NCBI RefSeq assembly: GCF_030316845.1
Contig: NZ_JASZYS010000006.1
Coordinates: 248,001-312,000, forward strand
Length of the DNA: 64,000 nucleotides
DNA from: Variovorax davisae
GTDB lineage: Bacteria; Pseudomonadota; Gammaproteobacteria; Burkholderiales; Burkholderiaceae_C
Direction: 5' to 3'
Shown in pieces: positions 18,961 to 30,329 of the stretch. Position numbers and translations under genes: made by a program. Numbering within the stretch: the first letter of the stretch is position 1; each line of letters begins with the position of its first letter. The notes under the pieces are model-generated. The model saw nothing but the letters and a program-made list of their open reading frames with translations, did not search any database and was not told the origin of the DNA.

Positions 18961-19383
18961 TTAGGGATGGATCTGCTTGAGCAGCGTCAGGCGGTTGCCG
19001 CGCTCGGGATCGGGCCGGTAGCGCACCTCGTCGACCATCTGGCGCACCAGGTGCCAGCCGAGGCCGCCGATCGGGCGGTCTTCCAGCGCCGTGTCGAACG
19101 CGGGCGGCGGCACCGAGCGGGGGTCGAAGGCGCGCGCCCGGTCGGCAATCTCGATCGTCATCGGGCAGCGGTCCCAGTCGAGCTCGATGGTGATCGGGCC
19201 CGGCGGCTCGTCGGCGTAGCCGTGGGTGATGACGTTGACCGTGACCTCCTCGACCGCCAGCCGGACCGCGTCGCGCACCTCGCGGCTGGCCCCGGCCCGC
19301 TCGCAGGCCTGGTCGGCCACCGCGAGCAGGTCGGCCAGGTTGTCGAAAGTGGCGGTGCGGGTGATGCTGAGCCTGTTGGTCAT
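18961..19383 (-). CDS. RsbW/SpoIIAB-like serine kinase (HATPase)
   Basis: Protein of 140 residues with a GHKL ATPase fold: N-box EEVTVNVITHGY with N50, G1 box D81-R-A-R-A-F-DP, and GGLGWHLV (106-113). The G1 box normally has Gly at the second position after Asp (DxGxxFDP); here it is Ala (A83). Family members bind ATP, phosphorylate a STAS partner and sequester a target, classically a sigma factor. The ATG overlaps the response-regulator stop by four bases. With the STAS and PP2C genes it completes a partner-switching circuit. Confidence 0.88.
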   Translation of the reverse strand: MTNRLSITRTATFDNLADLLAVADQACERAGASREVRDAVRLAVEEVTVNVITHGYADEPPGPITIELDWDRCPMTIEIADRARAFDPRSVPPPAFDTALEDRPIGGLGWHLVRQMVDEVRYRPDPERGNRLTLLKQIHP

Positions 19384-19758
19384 GCCGGGCCTTTCGCGCC
19401 CAGCGCGCGGGCGATCTTGTCCATCAGCCGTGCCAGCTCGACCGGCTTGGTGTCGAAGTCGTCGCAGCCGGCGGCCATGGCGCGTTCGCGGTCGCCCGAC
19501 ATCGCGTGCGCGGTCAGCGCAATCACCGGGATCGCCCGTGTCGCCGCTTCGGCCTTCAAGGCGCGGGTGGCCTGCCAGCCGTCCATCACGGGCAGGCTCA
19601 TGTCCATCAGGATCAGGTCGGGCGCCGCGCTCGCCGCCAGCGCCACCGCCTGCGCGCCGTCGGCGGCGGCCGAGATCTCGAAGCCCTGGCGCGACAGCCG
19701 GCGCGTCAGCATGTCGAGGTTCATCTCGTTGTCCTCGACGATCAGGATCCTGTGCGGG

Positions 19759-19766
<8 letters not shown>
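19380..19766 (-). CDS. Single-domain response regulator (DivK/CheY-like)
   Basis: Protein of 128 residues consisting of a receiver domain only: acidic pair E11-D12, phosphoacceptor D55 in LILMDMSLP, and lysine in FDTKPVELARLM. There is no output domain, so it passes phosphate or binds a partner. The ATG at 19766 overlaps the end of the upstream kinase gene by eight bases, with GGAGG ten bases upstream; a TTG six bases earlier is less likely. It resembles the receiver of the downstream phosphatase (both have VxDDNEMN/VEDNEMN followed by RRL), so both may serve the same kinases. Confidence 0.9.
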
Positions 19767-21105
<1,339 letters not shown>

Positions 21106-21112
21106 GGCGGGC

Positions 21113-22522
<1,410 letters not shown>

Positions 22523-22677
22523 ACAGAAAGTAATAATTGTGTTTTCTTAAGTTTGCAGATTAAGCTGCGGCCCGCGGAGCAGACTGTCCGCAGCCGCCAA
22601 TCTCACTTGCCGAAGGCGCCAAGGCCCCCGGCAGCCCATCCGGCCGGGCGGGGAACCGCCATTGAAGGGAACGCCTC
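22523..22677. promoter_or_regulatory. Divergent promoter region between kinase operon and AraC gene
   Basis: This 155-base gap separates the eight-gene operon (leftward) and an AraC regulator (rightward). Positions 22523-22565 are AT-rich (AAGTAATAATTGTGTTTTC) in an otherwise GC-rich region, fitting a leftward promoter. GAAGGGA before the GTG at 22678 is the likely ribosome site of the AraC gene. No clear operator repeat was seen. Confidence 0.45.
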
Positions 22678-23733
22678 GTGACCTCCACCGCCGCCTTGCC
22701 GCTCAACATGCTGTCCAGCATGCAGAAGGCCGGCATCGACCTGGCCGAACTCGCGGCCCTCGCCGGGCTGGCGCTCGCCGATCTCAAGAAGCCGCTCACC
22801 GAAGCGCAGGCCGACCGCTTCTTCACGGTCGCCTACGAGCGGGCCGGCGACCCGGCGGTCGGCCTGTTTCTCGGCCTGCAGCCGATGCGGCCCGAGCTGT
22901 TCGGCGTGGTCGGCTTCTCGGCCATGACCTGCAGCAGCTTCGGTGCGGCGCTGGCGCGCATCGGGCGCTACAACGCACTGGTGTCGGCCTGCGAGCTCGA
23001 GGCCGTGACCGAGGGCGAGGAGACCGCCGTGCGCGTGCGCTACGCCGGCCCCCAGCGCCCCTACAGCCGCTGCCGCATGGACATCCAGATGGGCACGCTG
23101 CTCAACTTCGGCCGCCTGTTCACCGAGCGCCAGATCACGCCGGTGCGCCTGACGCTGATCGGCGAACCGCCGCCCTACCACGCACGCTACGCCGAGGCCT
23201 TCGGCTGTCCGGCGCTGTTCGGCCAGCCCCACGATTCGATCGTGTTCCAGCTCAGCGACCTCGCGCTGCCGCTGGTCAGCGCCAACCCCAGCGTGGCTGC
23301 GATGTTCGAGGATGCCGCCGAGCGCGACCTCGTGGCCTTGCGCGCGCCGCAAGACACCTCGCAGGCCGTGCGGCAGGCCTTGCGCGGACTGCTGCATGGC
23401 GATGTCCCGGGCATCGAGCAGGTGGCCAGCGTGCTGTGCGTGAGCGAGCGCACCCTGCAGCGGCGGCTGGCGCGCGAGGGCGTGCGGTTCAGCGCGCTGC
23501 TGGACGAGGCCCGCCTGGAGATGGCGCGCCGCTACCTGGCGGCAGGCCGGGCCAGCCTGACCGAGATCGCATACCTGCTGGGTTTCGCCGACCCGAACTC
23601 CTTTTTCCGCTCGTTCAAGCGCTGGACCGGGAAGACGCCGGCGGACTACCGCCACAGCCACGGCGTCAAGTCGTCGGGCCTGTCGGCGCCGGCGCCGCGT
23701 TCGGGCACGGGTTCGCCTGCACCGCCGCCGTAG
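22678..23733 (+). CDS. AraC family transcriptional regulator (arabinose-binding-like N domain)
   Basis: Protein of 351 residues. Residues about 20-200 match the Arabinose_bd-type N-terminal domain found in OruR/ArgR-like AraC regulators. Residues 240-335 form the double helix-turn-helix (SVLCVSERTLQRRLAREG and YLLGFADPNSFFRSFKRWTG). Start taken as GTG 22678 with GAAGGGA upstream; the next in-frame ATG would trim the N-terminus. It is divergent from the MASE2 kinase operon. It may control that operon, but many AraC genes of this type regulate distant catabolic genes, so this is only a possibility. Confidence 0.85.
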   Translation: MTSTAALPLNMLSSMQKAGIDLAELAALAGLALADLKKPLTEAQADRFFTVAYERAGDPAVGLFLGLQPMRPELFGVVGFSAMTCSSFGAALARIGRYNALVSACELEAVTEGEETAVRVRYAGPQRPYSRCRMDIQMGTLLNFGRLFTERQITPVRLTLIGEPPPYHARYAEAFGCPALFGQPHDSIVFQLSDLALPLVSANPSVAAMFEDAAERDLVALRAPQDTSQAVRQALRGLLHGDVPGIEQVASVLCVSERTLQRRLAREGVRFSALLDEARLEMARRYLAAGRASLTEIAYLLGFADPNSFFRSFKRWTGKTPADYRHSHGVKSSGLSAPAPRSGTGSPAPPP

Positions 23734-23750
23734 GGTCTGCGCCCTGCCCT

Positions 23751-24132
23751 TCAGTCTTGCGCCGCCAGCCGGGCGGCTTCGGCGCGGACCAGGTCGCGCA
23801 CGACGACGAGTGCCGGACTCTGCGCCCGCTCGACCCGCGTGGCCAGCACCAGCATCCGGTGCAACTGGGCGCCCGAGATCTCCGACAGCCTCACCGCCCC
23901 GGCGCGCGGCTCCTTGAAGACCGACACCGGCATCATGGTGGCCCACCGGCCCTGCCGCACCAGTTCGCGGATGGCATCGACCGAGTCGAACTCGGCCTCC
24001 ATGTGGAGCCGGCCGCCGAGCGGGGCCAGGCTGCGTTCGACGATTGCCGCGATGCAGGCGGGTCATCACCAGCGGCACGCGGGCCAGCGACGACAGCGGC
24101 ACCACCGGCGAATCGGCATTGGACCGGCGGCG
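23751..24132 (-). pseudogene. Truncated, frameshifted LysR-family regulator
   Basis: The minus strand encodes the C-terminal part of a LysR effector domain in two frames. PLSSLARVPLVMTR (about 24105-24065) reads in one frame, and IAAIVERSLAPLGGRLHMEAEFDSVDAIRELV to the stop at 23751 in another, so a frameshift lies near 24060. The DNA-binding half is missing altogether: sequence resembling the family stops near 24132. This is a decayed remnant of a regulator that probably once faced a divergent gene, itself now lost. Confidence 0.6.
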
Positions 24133-24588
24133 CCGCCGTTCCTAGACTGCCGCATCCGAACACACAGGAGACATTCGGTGCGCCGGCCACGGCGGGCCGA
24201 CCCGCCGCATGCCGAGCGAATAGCTCCCCAGGAGTTCGTTGACCACGGGTTGCGTTTCGTCGACCCGCACCTCCCGGCCCACGGCCTTGGAATACGCGGC
24301 GGCGGCCTGGGCCGAGAACACGCCCCGCGCATCCCCCCGGGGTCGAGGTTCGGTCAGCGTCTTCCGGATCGCGGCCTGAACCCGGACGGCCGGGCTGGTC
24401 CCGTGCGGCGCAGGCCGGGGCAGGAGCACGCCGGACCTGCCGGACCGCAGGCCCTCGTCCAGGACGCCGAGGCGCAGCAGTTGCCCAGCCATCTGGACGG
24501 CCAGGGCAGCACGCCGCTTCCATCCGACAATTTCCGACAAAACGCCCCCGGCTGGCTGGCCCGGTCAGGCGGCGCGGCCCCTTCCGCC
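24133..24588. other. Gap with possible gene debris
   Basis: No gene I can support. A minus-strand frame (24142-24540) contains AAAAYSKAVGREVRVDETQP and NELLGSYSLGMRR, which reads like the tail of a real enzyme but is not assignable, and its N-terminal part is low complexity. An AGGAG followed by GTG at 24178 on the plus strand leads into nothing recognisable. Together with the broken LysR gene next to it, this looks like a deletion junction. Confidence 0.35.
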
Positions 24589-25416
24589 CTACTGCAGGAA
24601 GGCCGGCTTCGCGTAGCCCGGGAACTTGCTGTCGACCACCGCGCGGAAGTCCTTCGAGTGGTAGGCCTCGACGATGTCCTTGGCCCACGGCGTGTCCTTG
24701 TCGGCGCGCTTCACGGCCACCACATTGAGGTAGTGGTCGGGCGTCTTCTCGAGCACCACGGCCTCGGTCAGCTTCAGGCCCGAGGACATCGCGAAATTGC
24801 CGTTGATGATCGCGTACTCGGTGTCACCCAGCGAACGCGGCAGCTGGGCCGCCTCGAGCGGAATGAACTTCAGCTTGCGCGGGTTCTCGGCGATGTCCTT
24901 CTCGGTGGCGCGCAAGGCGTCGATGCCGGGCTTCAGCGTGATCAGCTTGTTCTGCTCCAGCAGCACCAGCGCGCGCGCCAGGTTGCTCGGGTCATTCGGG
25001 ATCGTGAAGCGGTCGCCGTCCTTGAGTTCGGCCAGCGTCTTGCGCTTGGTCGAGTAGACGCCCAGCGGCGCGATCGGGCCTTGCACCAGTTCGACGATGT
25101 CGAGCTTCTGGTCGGCCGCGAACTTCTGCAGATAGACCCGGTGCTGGAAGAAGTTGGCGTCGAGCGAGCCCTGCGCCAGCGCGAGGTTCGGCTGCACGTA
25201 GTCGTTGAACTCGACCAGCTTGACCTTGTAGCCCTTCTTTTCGAGCAGGGGCACGATGCCGGCCTTGAGCTGGTCGACGTTGGAGCCGGCGGTGCCGCCG
25301 ATCACCAGGTCCTTCTTGGCCGCGGCCTGGGCCTGGGCTTCGAGCGAAAGGCCGCCGAGCGACAGTGCGAGCACCGACAGAGCGAGGACGGAACGGCGGA
25401 CGAGAGATGTTTTCAT
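24589..25416 (-). CDS. metQ: MetQ/NlpA-family ABC substrate-binding protein
   Basis: Protein of 275 residues. Signal peptide at about 1-28 (SLVRRSVLALSVLALSLGG, then LEAQAQA), then the NlpA/MetQ fold with QLKAGIVPLLEKKGYKVKLVEF, the DYVQPNLALAQGSLDANFFQH block and IPNDPSNLARALVLL. These proteins bind D/L-methionine or related compounds for the MetNI transporter. Unlike E. coli MetQ, there is no lipobox cysteine after the signal, so it may be a soluble periplasmic protein. I chose ATG 25416 as the start of a normal signal peptide. It is the last gene of a metN-metI-metQ operon. Confidence 0.9.
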   Translation of the reverse strand: MKTSLVRRSVLALSVLALSLGGLSLEAQAQAAAKKDLVIGGTAGSNVDQLKAGIVPLLEKKGYKVKLVEFNDYVQPNLALAQGSLDANFFQHRVYLQKFAADQKLDIVELVQGPIAPLGVYSTKRKTLAELKDGDRFTIPNDPSNLARALVLLEQNKLITLKPGIDALRATEKDIAENPRKLKFIPLEAAQLPRSLGDTEYAIINGNFAMSSGLKLTEAVVLEKTPDHYLNVVAVKRADKDTPWAKDIVEAYHSKDFRAVVDSKFPGYAKPAFLQ

Positions 25417-25461
25417 GGGAACGGTCACGGTAGGAAAAAACGGAATCGGCAACGCGAGGCG

Positions 25462-26124
25462 TCAGCGCTTGTCCAGGCGGCGCGCGGCGGTGTTGCCGAC
25501 GAACTGGATGATCTGCACCAGCGCCACCAGCAGCGCCACGGTGAGCACCATCACGTCGGTCTGGAAGCGGTAGTAGCCGTAGCGGATCGCCAGGTCGCCG
25601 ATGCCGCCGCCGCCCACCACGCCGGCGATCGCCGAGTAGGACAGGAAGCTGACGGCGAGCACGGTGAAGGCCAGCACCAGGCCCGAGCGGGCCTCGACGA
25701 CCAGGACGCGCCAGATGATCTGCAGCTCGGAAGCGCCCATCGCGTGGGCCGCCTCGATGACGCCGCGCGGCACTTCGCGCAGGCACTGGTCGACCAGCCG
25801 CGCGAGGTAGGGGATGGCCGCCACCGACAACGGCACGGCGGCCGCCAGCGGTCCGATCGAGGTGCCCGCGATCACGCGCGTGAAGGGCACCAGCGCCACC
25901 AGCAGGATGATGAACGGGAAGGAGCGCACCGTGTTCACGATCCAGTTGAGGATCAGGAAGGTCGGCTTGTTCTCGAGCGACTGGCCGGGGCCGAGCAGGA
26001 ACAGCAGCACGCCGAGCGGGCCGCCGATCAGCAGCGCGGCCGTGAGGCCGATGCCCAGCATCATGAAGGTCTGGGCGATGGCGATCCCGAGCTCGGGCAG
26101 GATGGCGGCGATGTTCTCAGGCAT
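25462..26124 (-). CDS. metI: Methionine-type ABC transporter permease MetI
   Basis: Protein of 220 residues with five to six membrane helices and the ABC-2 loop EAAHAMGASELQIIWRVLV (the EAA motif that contacts the ATPase). The end SAIAGVVGGGGIGDLAIRYGYYRFQTDVM is typical of MetI. The ATG at 26124 overlaps the metN 3' end by eight bases; the upstream in-frame ATG would overlap far more. It forms the channel of the importer with MetN and MetQ. Confidence 0.92.
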   Translation of the reverse strand: MPENIAAILPELGIAIAQTFMMLGIGLTAALLIGGPLGVLLFLLGPGQSLENKPTFLILNWIVNTVRSFPFIILLVALVPFTRVIAGTSIGPLAAAVPLSVAAIPYLARLVDQCLREVPRGVIEAAHAMGASELQIIWRVLVVEARSGLVLAFTVLAVSFLSYSAIAGVVGGGGIGDLAIRYGYYRFQTDVMVLTVALLVALVQIIQFVGNTAARRLDKR

Positions 26125-26995
26125 GGGCCAGCTCCTGCGTGCCTGCCGGTTGGCGTGGAAGGGATGAAGCCGCCTGGGCGGCGAGCGCTTCGCGCGCGTC
26201 GCGCTCGCGCCGGCGCACCAGCGCATCGATCTCGCGGCCGAGCGCGGTGGCGCGCTCGGCGGCCGGCGAATCGACCTCGAACTGCTCGACCAGGCGGCCC
26301 TGCTCGAGGATCGCCACCTGGCGGCACAGCACCTCGACCACCGACAGCTCGTGGGTGACGATGACGATGGTCACGCCGAGCTTCAGGTTGATGTCGCGCA
26401 GCGTTTCGAGCAATGCACGCGTGGTCTCGCTGTCGAGTGCCGAGGTGGGCTCGTCGCACAGCAGCACCTGCGGCCGCGGCGCCAGCGCACGCGCGATCGC
26501 CACCCGCTGCTTCTGACCGCCCGAGAGCTGGGCCGGGTGGCTGTGGATCTTCTCGGCCAGGCCGACCAGCGCGAGGCACTCGCGCACGCGGGCCTCGATC
26601 TCGGCGCGCGAATGGCGGCCGTGGATCTTCAGCGGGAAGGCGACGTTGTCGAACACGGTCGCGTTCTGGATCAGGTTGAACTGCTGGAAGATCATGCCGA
26701 TGTTCTGCCGCGTGTCGCGCAGCTCGCGGCGCGACAGGGTGGTCAGGTCGCGGCCGCCGACCAGCACCTTGCCGGCGTCGGGGCGTTCGAGCAGGTTGAT
26801 CAGCCGCAGCAGGGTCGACTTGCCGGCGCCGCTCTTGCCGATCAGGCCGAAGACGTCGCCTTCATGGATGTCGAGCGACAGCGATCGCACGGCATCGAAG
26901 ACCGCGCCGTCGGGCAAGGTGAAAGATTTCTGCACCGACTCGAGTCGGATCAGGGGGGGCCGGGGCGGGGCCTCGGCCGGGGAAGAGGAGGTCAT
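26117..26995 (-). CDS. metN: Methionine-type ABC transporter ATPase MetN, short form
   Basis: Protein of 292 residues. ABC domain: Walker A GKSGAGKST, Q-loop FQQFNLI, signature LSGGQKQRVAIARAL, Walker B VLLCDEPTSALD, switch VTHEL. Typical MetN proteins are about 340 residues and carry a C-terminal NIL domain that senses methionine and inhibits transport. Here only about 40 low-complexity residues follow the ATPase (RRRERDAREALAAQAASS), so that feedback is probably absent. Start at 26995 chosen because the longer frame is an arginine-rich non-coding-like extension. First gene of the operon. Confidence 0.9.
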   Translation of the reverse strand: MTSSSPAEAPPRPPLIRLESVQKSFTLPDGAVFDAVRSLSLDIHEGDVFGLIGKSGAGKSTLLRLINLLERPDAGKVLVGGRDLTTLSRRELRDTRQNIGMIFQQFNLIQNATVFDNVAFPLKIHGRHSRAEIEARVRECLALVGLAEKIHSHPAQLSGGQKQRVAIARALAPRPQVLLCDEPTSALDSETTRALLETLRDINLKLGVTIVIVTHELSVVEVLCRQVAILEQGRLVEQFEVDSPAAERATALGREIDALVRRRERDAREALAAQAASSLPRQPAGTQELAHA

Positions 26996-27108
26996 GGACG
27001 GGATCGGCCGGCACGGCCTGCGTGGCAGGCGGATGCAGCGGCGCCGCAAAGTCCGCAAGTATCGCGGCTCGCGGCGCCGAGGGGAACGACGCATTAGAAG
27101 GCTGCTTA

Positions 27109-27123
27109 TATGCCCTGGGCATA
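27109..27123. promoter_or_regulatory. TATGCCC-T-GGGCATA palindrome upstream of metN
   Basis: A perfect 15-base odd palindrome lies 114 bases upstream of metN and 20 bases beyond the rep stop. It is flanked by GCTTA and AAGC, which extend the pairing with a bulge. It could be an operator for the methionine transporter operon or a weak terminator of rep; neither is shown. Confidence 0.35.
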
Positions 27124-27142
27124 AGCGCCCCGCGGCGACGGC

Positions 27143-28507
27143 CTACTGCACCGCGTCGAACAATTGCCGGTCGACCTTCCAGTCCGGGCCGTAGGTGGCG
27201 TCGGCATAGGCATACACCACGGCCGAGCCCAGCAAGCCGTGCAGGACGTCGCCCTGGGCCGCGCGGCGGCTGATCACCGCGTTGAGCGCCCCCTTGCGCG
27301 CCAGGTCCTGCAGCGCCTGGTCGACCCAGCGCTTGAGCTGCGCCGGCTCAAGCGCCGCGACTTCCTTCTTCATTGCCTCGATCTGCTCGCGCAGCCAGTT
27401 CGCGCTTTCGAGATGGGGCGCCGCCGCGGGGGGTTCCGGCACCGGCTGCAGCACCACCGGCGGGGCTACCGCGCGGGTGTCGGCGGCGCCTTCGCTGGCG
27501 GGCTCGTTGCGCAGCAGCGAGCGCAGGTACGAGAAGGCGTTCTCGATGGTGCGCAGCGACTTGTTGGCGGCGCGCCGCTCGAGCACCTCGATCTGGGCGC
27601 GCACGCGCTCGTCGCCGAATTCCTTCAGCAGGCCTTCCAGCTTGATCTCGCGGATGCCCAGCGTTTCGGCCCGCAGCACCAGCGTGGCGTCGACCGGCTC
27701 GCCGGCGAGCGGCCGCTGCAGCGGCGCCTGCCGCTTCTTGCGCACCGCGAACTGGACTTCGGTGATCACCCTGCCCTGCTTGTGCTCGATCAGGTCGATC
27801 TCGAGATCGGTCTCGGCGTTGATCTCGATCACCGCGTCCTTGACCCGCTCGTTCTTGAACTTGCGCCATTCGCGCCGCTCGGGTCCGGGCCCGTTGCTGA
27901 GCGCGTCGACCCACCAGGTCACCGGCTTGCGGCTGGTGACGCCGCTCGGGTTCTCGCGGTAGCGGGCGCAGATCTCGTAGAGCGCCACGGCGGTGTAGGA
28001 ACCCAGCTTGGCCAGGACGTCGAGATCGATCCGGGCCCAGCGCTGCGGGTCGCGCAGCGCCGCCATGATGGTGGGCGGATAGGACCAGCTGACCCAGTTC
28101 TCGCCGCGGCGGAGCTCCAGCGCGACCTCGGACAGCATCGAGAAGCCGCGCCACTTGACACCGTCGCCCGGCGCGGTCGACTCCCAGTCCACCTCCAGGC
28201 TGCGCATCTCGATCAGGTACTTCTTGGCGGCGGTGCGCTCGCTGCCGCTGGAACCGGTGGTGCGCAGGATGGCCGCCAGCGGCGCCTCGAACATGAAGTC
28301 GGCCGCGGGCATGCCGGGCAAGGCGACCAGCCGCGTCTGCGCCACTTGCAGCAGCGCGCTGTAGATGCGCCGCCCGGTCAGGGTCACGCGGGCCGAGCGC
28401 GGCATCATCACGATCATCTCGTGCGGCTTCCTGAGCTCCAGCACGTCGTCGACGGCGTGGCTCATGACTGGCTTGTCGCCCGGATTTCCCGCGATCTGTT
28501 GGCTCAT
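27143..28507 (-). CDS. Rep_3-type replication initiator protein
   Basis: Protein of 454 residues. The first 280 residues fit the two winged-helix domains of Rep_3/RepB-type initiators (ARVTLTGRRIYSALLQVAQ; LDVLAKLGSYTAVALYEICARYRENPSG; TWWVDALS). The C-terminal 170 residues are a helical extension seen in large Burkholderiales replicons. Initiators of this type bind iterons as monomers to open the origin and bind an inverted repeat as dimers to repress their own gene. Both kinds of site lie just upstream. I chose ATG 28507; an in-frame codon at 28591 would run through the operator. It is divergent from parA. Confidence 0.85.
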   Translation of the reverse strand: MSQQIAGNPGDKPVMSHAVDDVLELRKPHEMIVMMPRSARVTLTGRRIYSALLQVAQTRLVALPGMPAADFMFEAPLAAILRTTGSSGSERTAAKKYLIEMRSLEVDWESTAPGDGVKWRGFSMLSEVALELRRGENWVSWSYPPTIMAALRDPQRWARIDLDVLAKLGSYTAVALYEICARYRENPSGVTSRKPVTWWVDALSNGPGPERREWRKFKNERVKDAVIEINAETDLEIDLIEHKQGRVITEVQFAVRKKRQAPLQRPLAGEPVDATLVLRAETLGIREIKLEGLLKEFGDERVRAQIEVLERRAANKSLRTIENAFSYLRSLLRNEPASEGAADTRAVAPPVVLQPVPEPPAAAPHLESANWLREQIEAMKKEVAALEPAQLKRWVDQALQDLARKGALNAVISRRAAQGDVLHGLLGSAVVYAYADATYGPDWKVDRQLFDAVQ

Positions 28508-28523
28508 TGCAAGGTCGATGTTA

Positions 28524-28543
28524 TGTCCAACGGCGTTTGGACA
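28524..28543. promoter_or_regulatory. Inverted iteron half-sites upstream of rep (autorepression operator)
   Basis: TGTCCAA (28524-28530) and TTGGACA (28537-28543) form an inverted repeat with a six-base spacer, 17 to 36 bases upstream of the rep start. TGGACA is also the core of the iterons to the right. In Rep_3 replicons a dimeric initiator binds such an inverted pair to shut off its own gene, so this is probably the rep operator. Confidence 0.65.
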
Positions 28544-28576
28544 CAAGCCCGCGCCGAGGTCGGTGCACGCGCCCGA

Positions 28577-29000
28577 GCAAAACCTGGACACTTGGGGTTC
28601 AGGCCGGCGCTGGCAATTCGATTAAAAGCTGGACGGTTGGCCGGAACGGGCGGTGACCGGCGTCTTCGCGCCCCGATTAAAAGCCGGACATTGGCGCCTC
28701 CAGCGCCTCCGCAGGCCCCGGAATACGCCTCAAAGTGGCGCTTAAAACCTGGACATTGGCCTCGCGCTGGTGCACAACCGGCCCAAACGGGCTGTGGACA
28801 AGCGGCCCGCAGGCAACGATGGCGACCCGGACAGTTGGCGATGGAAGGCTGGACGGATCCGATCAGGTGCCGGACGCAAGCGATTAAAGTCTGGACACTC
28901 GACCCCTCAGAAGCCGCGTAACTCGTTGATTTAATTGAAGAAAATCGCGTTTTCGGCGGCCTTAATCTCTTGAATTAATTGAAGTTTCTTTCTTAATCTC
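28577..29000. other. Replication origin: iteron array and AT-rich unwinding region
   Basis: At least five direct copies of an iteron near consensus GATTAAAA-C-TGGACA-TTGGC occur: 28577-28596, 28620-28642, 28675-28695, 28740-28760 and 28881-28901. A weaker core is at 28827-28839 and partial TGGAC or CGGAC cores are at 28848-28872. TGTGGACAA at 28793-28801 is one base from a DnaA box. Positions 28921-29000 are AT-rich for this genome and contain TTAATTGAAG twice (28931-28940, 28975-28984), fitting a DNA unwinding element. With rep on one side and parA on the other this is the replicon origin. Confidence 0.8.
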
Positions 29001-29131
29001 CCGAGACGGCTGAGAAAAAAGGCAAAAACCGCAAAGGAGACCGGCGCGTCACGTGAAGGATCGACGTTTCTTCGTTTTTTCGCGTGTGCCCTGCATAATC
29101 GCAAGACACTCCAACTTTCAAGGCAGATCCC

Positions 29132-30328
29132 GTGGACATCAAGCAAACCATTCGACGTCAAAACCTGGAGGATATCGAGCAGCAAGCGCACAAGATCGCC
29201 GGCATGATGGACCGGATCCGGTCGGCCATGCTGGCCCCCACGGCCGTGAAGTCTGCGCCCACGCTGAAGGCAGTGCAATTGGCCGACCTGTGCGGGGTCG
29301 ACAAATCGAAGATCTCCTACCGCCTCACCCGCGGTGACCTTCCGGCCGGCGAGATCCACGGCAACAGCCGCGAGTGGTCGATGGCCGAAGCCCAAAGCTG
29401 GGCTCGCGAGCTGCGCGCCGAGCACCTGCGCCCGGAAGGCGCCGCCGGCATCACCATCACGGTGGCCAACTTCAAGGGCGGCGTGGCCAAGACGACCTCG
29501 GCCGTGACGCTGGCCCAGGGCCTGTCGATGCGCGGCCACCGCGTGCTGCTGGTCGACCTCGATCCCCAGGGCTCGGCCACGACCTTGTTCGGCGTGCTCC
29601 CGGACGCGGAGGTCGAGACCGAGCATACGGCGATGTCGCTGTTCACCGGCGACCAGGAAAACCTCCAATATGCCGTGCGTCCCACCTATTGGCCCAACAT
29701 CGACCTGGTGTGCGCAGCCCCCCTGCTCTACGGCGCTGAATTCCATCTGCCCGCCCGCCAGGCGCGGGATCCGGGTTTCGAGTTCTGGCGCGTGCTCGAC
29801 CGCGGCCTCGACCTGCCGCGCGAGGAATACGACGTCATCGTGATCGACACCCCGCCTTCACTGAGCTACGTCACCATCAATGCGCTGATGGCGGCCGACG
29901 GCGTGATCATGCCGCTGCCGCCGTCGGCGCTGGACTTCGCCAGTTCGGCGCAGTTCTGGGATCTGTTCTCGGACCTGTGCAACCAGCTCGTCCGCAGCCG
30001 CGGCAAGGACAAGAGCTTCGAGTTCATCGATGTGCTGCTGTCGCGGGTCGAAGCTTCCGACACCGCCAGCTCGGTGGTGCGGCAGTGGGTGCTCGAGGGC
30101 TACGGCGACAAGGTGCTGCCGATCGAGATTCCGAAGACGGCGGTGGCCGCCACGGCGAGCGCCGAATTCGGCACGGTCTACGACCTGCCCCGTGGCTCGG
30201 TGAATTCCAAGACCTTCTCAAGGGCGCGCGTGGCCTACGACAGGATGTGCGAATTGATCGAGCAGCAGATCGAAGCGGTCTGGGCCCGCCAGGTGGCGGA
30301 GCGTCAAGTACTGGAAACGGCGGTTTGA
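29132..30328 (+). CDS. parA: ParA partition ATPase, type Ia with N-terminal HTH
   Basis: Protein of 398 residues. Residues about 45-95 form a helix-turn-helix (VQLADLCGVDKSKISYRLTR), and the ParA ATPase follows with deviant Walker A FKGGVAKTT near 116, VDLDPQGSATT and VIVIDTPPSLS. This long form (type Ia, like P1 ParA and SopA) moves replicon copies and usually represses its own operon through the HTH. GTG at 29132 is the only start that keeps the N-terminal helix. The parB ATG follows the stop after one base. Being divergent from rep next to an iteron array marks this as a low-copy replicon maintenance locus. Confidence 0.92.
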   Translation: MDIKQTIRRQNLEDIEQQAHKIAGMMDRIRSAMLAPTAVKSAPTLKAVQLADLCGVDKSKISYRLTRGDLPAGEIHGNSREWSMAEAQSWARELRAEHLRPEGAAGITITVANFKGGVAKTTSAVTLAQGLSMRGHRVLLVDLDPQGSATTLFGVLPDAEVETEHTAMSLFTGDQENLQYAVRPTYWPNIDLVCAAPLLYGAEFHLPARQARDPGFEFWRVLDRGLDLPREEYDVIVIDTPPSLSYVTINALMAADGVIMPLPPSALDFASSAQFWDLFSDLCNQLVRSRGKDKSFEFIDVLLSRVEASDTASSVVRQWVLEGYGDKVLPIEIPKTAVAATASAEFGTVYDLPRGSVNSKTFSRARVAYDRMCELIEQQIEAVWARQVAERQVLETAV

Positions 30329-30329
30329 C

